Shown here one piece after another: positions 61,593-64,000 of a stretch of 64,000 nucleotides of DNA. Origin of the DNA: Burkholderiales bacterium RIFOXYD12_FULL_59_19 (GTDB lineage Bacteria > Pseudomonadota > Gammaproteobacteria > Burkholderiales > Burkholderiaceae_C); contig MESQ01000022.1 in NCBI GenBank assembly GCA_001771065.1, positions 1 through 64,000 of the forward strand, read 5' to 3'. Both the position numbers and the translations under genes were made by a program. Every line of letters begins with the position of its first letter. Within the stretch, counting starts at the first letter, position 1. The notes below the pieces were generated by a model. It was given only the letters and a program-made list of their open reading frames with translations, made no database searches and was not told where the DNA came from.

Positions 61593-63053
61593 ATGTCCAG
61601 TCTGGCGCCTGTTTTCAACATCCTGGCCCGCATCATGGTGGGTTATGCCGCGCTGCTTTTGGTGCCCATGGCCTGGGCTTGGCAGCTTGACGCGCCGGCG
61701 ATGGTCGATGTCTGGTTGTACAGCATGGCTATCACGCTGGTTCTGGGCCTGACACTGTGGTTGCTCACCAGCCGTTTTCACCGGGAGCTGATGCCACGCG
61801 ATGGTTTTTTGCTGGTCAATCTGGTCTGGACGGTGCTGCCCGCCTGCTCGGCAATACCCCTGGTGCTGGCCATTGACGGCCTGAGCTGGACCGATGCTTA
61901 TTTTGAAACCATGAGCGGCCTCACCGCCACCGGCTCCACCGTGATTTCGGGGCTGGATGCCTTGCCGGTGTCGGTCAATGTGTGGCGCTGTTTTCTGCAG
62001 TTGATCGGCGGCCTGGGGGTGATCCTGCTGGTGGTGGCGGTGCTGCCGCTGCTGGGTTTGGGGGGGGTGCAGCTTTATAAGGCGGAAACGCCAGGCCCCA
62101 TGAAAGACGCGCGCCTGACGCCGCGTATTGCTGAAACCGCACGGGGTTTGTGGAGCGTGTATTTTGTGTTCTCCACGGTCTGTATGCTCGCCTACCACCA
62201 GGCGGGCATGAGCTGGGCCGACGCCTTTATGCACATGTGCAGCACCATGGGTCTGGGTGGGTTTTCGTCGCATGATGCCAGTTTTGGATTCTGGAACTCG
62301 CGTGACATCGAGCTGGTGGCGATCTTTTTCATGGCGCTGTCAGGCATCAGCTTTGCGCGTTATTTTATTGTCTGGCGGTCGCGCTCGTTCCGGTCGATGT
62401 GGCGCGACACCGAGGTACGCGCCTATGTGTTTGTGCTGCTTGGTTCAGCCCTGGGCCTGGCGGCCTTGCTGTTGTTTCATGGCAGTGTCGAGCAGCCGCT
62501 GGTGGCCCTGCGCACCGCTGCTTTCCATGTGGTGTCGATCGCCACCACCACCGGTTATGCCGCGACCGATTTCAGTCTCTGGCCCGTATTTGCACCGGTC
62601 TGGATGATGTTTTTGGGCACTTTTGTGTCGTGTGCGGGTTCCACCGGGGGCGGCATCAAGATGGTGCGTATGGTGCTGCTCATCAAGCAGTCGCGCCGCG
62701 AGCTGGTGCGCGCTATCCACCCGCGGGTGGTGAACCCGGTGACGCTGGGGCACACCACCATTCCCGCGACCATGATTGCTGCTGTTATGGCCTACATGCT
62801 CATTTACGGGGCCAGCACGATTGGCTTGACCATGCTGATGTTGCTCACCGGGTTGGACATCACTACAGCGTTTTTTGCCATCGTTGCGACCATGAACAAT
62901 ATTGGAATTGGCTTGGGCGACGTGGGGCCGGCTGCCAATTTTGGCGTGCTCACTGATTTTCAGACTTGGATTTGTGTTGTGTCCATGTTGCTGGGACGCC
63001 TCGAGTTGTTGGCAGTTATCGTGTTGTTTGTCCCTCAGTTCTGGCGCAAGTAA
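61593..63053 (+). CDS. trkH: Trk potassium uptake membrane protein TrkH family
   Basis: YFETMSGLTATGSTVISGLD; MCSTMGLGGFSSHDASFG; TGYAATDFSLWP; CAGSTGGGIKMVR. Confidence 0.93.
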   Translation: MSSLAPVFNILARIMVGYAALLLVPMAWAWQLDAPAMVDVWLYSMAITLVLGLTLWLLTSRFHRELMPRDGFLLVNLVWTVLPACSAIPLVLAIDGLSWTDAYFETMSGLTATGSTVISGLDALPVSVNVWRCFLQLIGGLGVILLVVAVLPLLGLGGVQLYKAETPGPMKDARLTPRIAETARGLWSVYFVFSTVCMLAYHQAGMSWADAFMHMCSTMGLGGFSSHDASFGFWNSRDIELVAIFFMALSGISFARYFIVWRSRSFRSMWRDTEVRAYVFVLLGSALGLAALLLFHGSVEQPLVALRTAAFHVVSIATTTGYAATDFSLWPVFAPVWMMFLGTFVSCAGSTGGGIKMVRMVLLIKQSRRELVRAIHPRVVNPVTLGHTTIPATMIAAVMAYMLIYGASTIGLTMLMLLTGLDITTAFFAIVATMNNIGIGLGDVGPAANFGVLTDFQTWICVVSMLLGRLELLAVIVLFVPQFWRK

Positions 63054-63087
63054 AGTAAGCACTTATTTTTCTAACAGGAGACTCCTC

Positions 63088-63516
63088 ATGCCGATCACCA
63101 AAGGCTACCAACAACTCGTGGCCGAGGCCATGGCCCAGGTTAAAACCTACTCGGTTGAAGACGTCAAGGCGCGTCTGGACGATCCCCACGTGCAAGTGGT
63201 TGACATTCGTGACGTGCGCGAGCTTGAGCGTGAGGGCACAGTGCCCGGTTGCATCAATGCGCCGCGCGGCATGCTGGAATTTTGGGTGGACCCGGCGTCG
63301 CCCTATTACAAGCCGGTTTTTGGTGATGAGTCCAAGGAGTACATTTTGTTTTGTGGTGCCGGCTGGCGCAGCGCGCTGGCCACCCAGGCCTTGCAAAACA
63401 TGGGGATGACCAACGTGGCGCACATCGACGGCGGTTTTACCGAGTGGGTCAAGCAGGGGGCACCGGTGGAAACCATGGCGCAACACAAGGCGCGCCGTCA
63501 CGACAAGGCCGCCTGA
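63088..63516 (+). CDS. Rhodanese-like domain protein
   Basis: MPITKGYQQLVAEAMAQVKTYSVEDVKARLDDPHVQVVDIRDVRELEREGTVPGCINAPRGM; FCGAGWRSALATQAL. Confidence 0.92.
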   Translation: MPITKGYQQLVAEAMAQVKTYSVEDVKARLDDPHVQVVDIRDVRELEREGTVPGCINAPRGMLEFWVDPASPYYKPVFGDESKEYILFCGAGWRSALATQALQNMGMTNVAHIDGGFTEWVKQGAPVETMAQHKARRHDKAA

Positions 63517-63564
63517 TGTGCCCCAAAATGCCGACAAAAACAAGCCGTATCAAGATGAGGTGCC

Positions 63565-64000
63565 ATGAAATTTGAAGCAATTTTGTTCGACTGTGACGGT
63601 GTTCTGGTTGACAGTGAGCCCCTGACCAACCAGGTGCTGCGTGACATGCTCGAAGCGTCTGGCTGGTCCATGACGCTGGCCGAATGTATGGCCTACTTTG
63701 TGGGTAAAACCGTGCGTGAAGAACGTGCCGAGATCGAGGCACGCACCGGCCAGCCCTTGACGCAGGACTGGTTAAATGACTTTTACCAGCGGCGCAATCA
63801 GGCCCTCAGTGACGCCCTGACGGTGATCCCGGGCGCCAGGGCCGCGGTGCAGGCGGCGCATGATGCCACCCGGGGGCGTATTGCCTGCGCCTCGGGTGCT
63901 GACCGTTTCAAGGTGGAAATGCAGTTGCACAAGGTGGACTTGCTGGGTTTTTTTGTGGGGCGCGTTTTCAGCGGCCATGAAATGCCGCGCTCCAAACCCG
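63565..64000 (+). CDS. HAD-family phosphatase (beta-phosphoglucomutase-like), truncated by right window edge
   Basis: MKFEAILFDCDGVLVDSEPLTNQVLRDMLEASGWSMTLAE...VFSGHEMPRSKP; open to the window end and absent from the ORF track. Confidence 0.9.
   Translation, partial: MKFEAILFDCDGVLVDSEPLTNQVLRDMLEASGWSMTLAECMAYFVGKTVREERAEIEARTGQPLTQDWLNDFYQRRNQALSDALTVIPGARAAVQAAHDATRGRIACASGADRFKVEMQLHKVDLLGFFVGRVFSGHEMPRSKP

Noticed and set aside
60501-62273. 590-aa antisense ORF across trkA/trkH
   Set aside because: His/Gln-rich composition is typical of antisense frames. The sense genes are unambiguous.

Overview
This 64 kb window looks like a betaproteobacterial (Burkholderiales, probably Comamonadaceae/Rhodoferax-like) chromosome. 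That placement is an inference from gene content and style. It is mostly dense core genome: groESL with CIRCE, coq7, ilvA, corC-lnt, glyQS-gmhB-plsC, ivd, can, aceK, thiC with a TPP riboswitch, thiolase/acyl-CoA dehydrogenase and trkAH. Accessory or unusual segments are:
(1) The 5' part of a large Gly-rich autotransporter adhesin runs off the left edge. It is missing from the ORF track.
(2) A tight HK-RR-HK operon has two paralogous NMT1/THI5-domain histidine kinases flanking one response regulator. One kinase carries an H-box HE->HG change.
(3) A toxin-antitoxin graveyard around two porins contains decayed DUF1778/GNAT, intact BrnT/BrnA and decayed PIN/HicB-like modules.
(4) A redox island has a GltD-like/ferredoxin flavoprotein, KorAB-type 2-oxoacid oxidoreductase and a CBS protein, with an FNR-like box upstream. 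It converges on a complete hoxFUYHW NAD-linked hydrogenase operon.
(5) Three families of palindromic intergenic repeats are present. One 56-bp element abuts, and apparently completes, the stop codons of two unrelated genes.
(6) Two hexamer-periodic LiuR-type operators (TTGACGT...) lie upstream of a MerR regulator and of a thiolase.
No tRNA, rRNA or CRISPR was recognised. The best candidates for something undescribed are the dual NMT1/THI5 kinase system, the stop-codon-associated repeat, and the coupled Kor/Hox island. All calls come from reading the sequence only; no database search was run.
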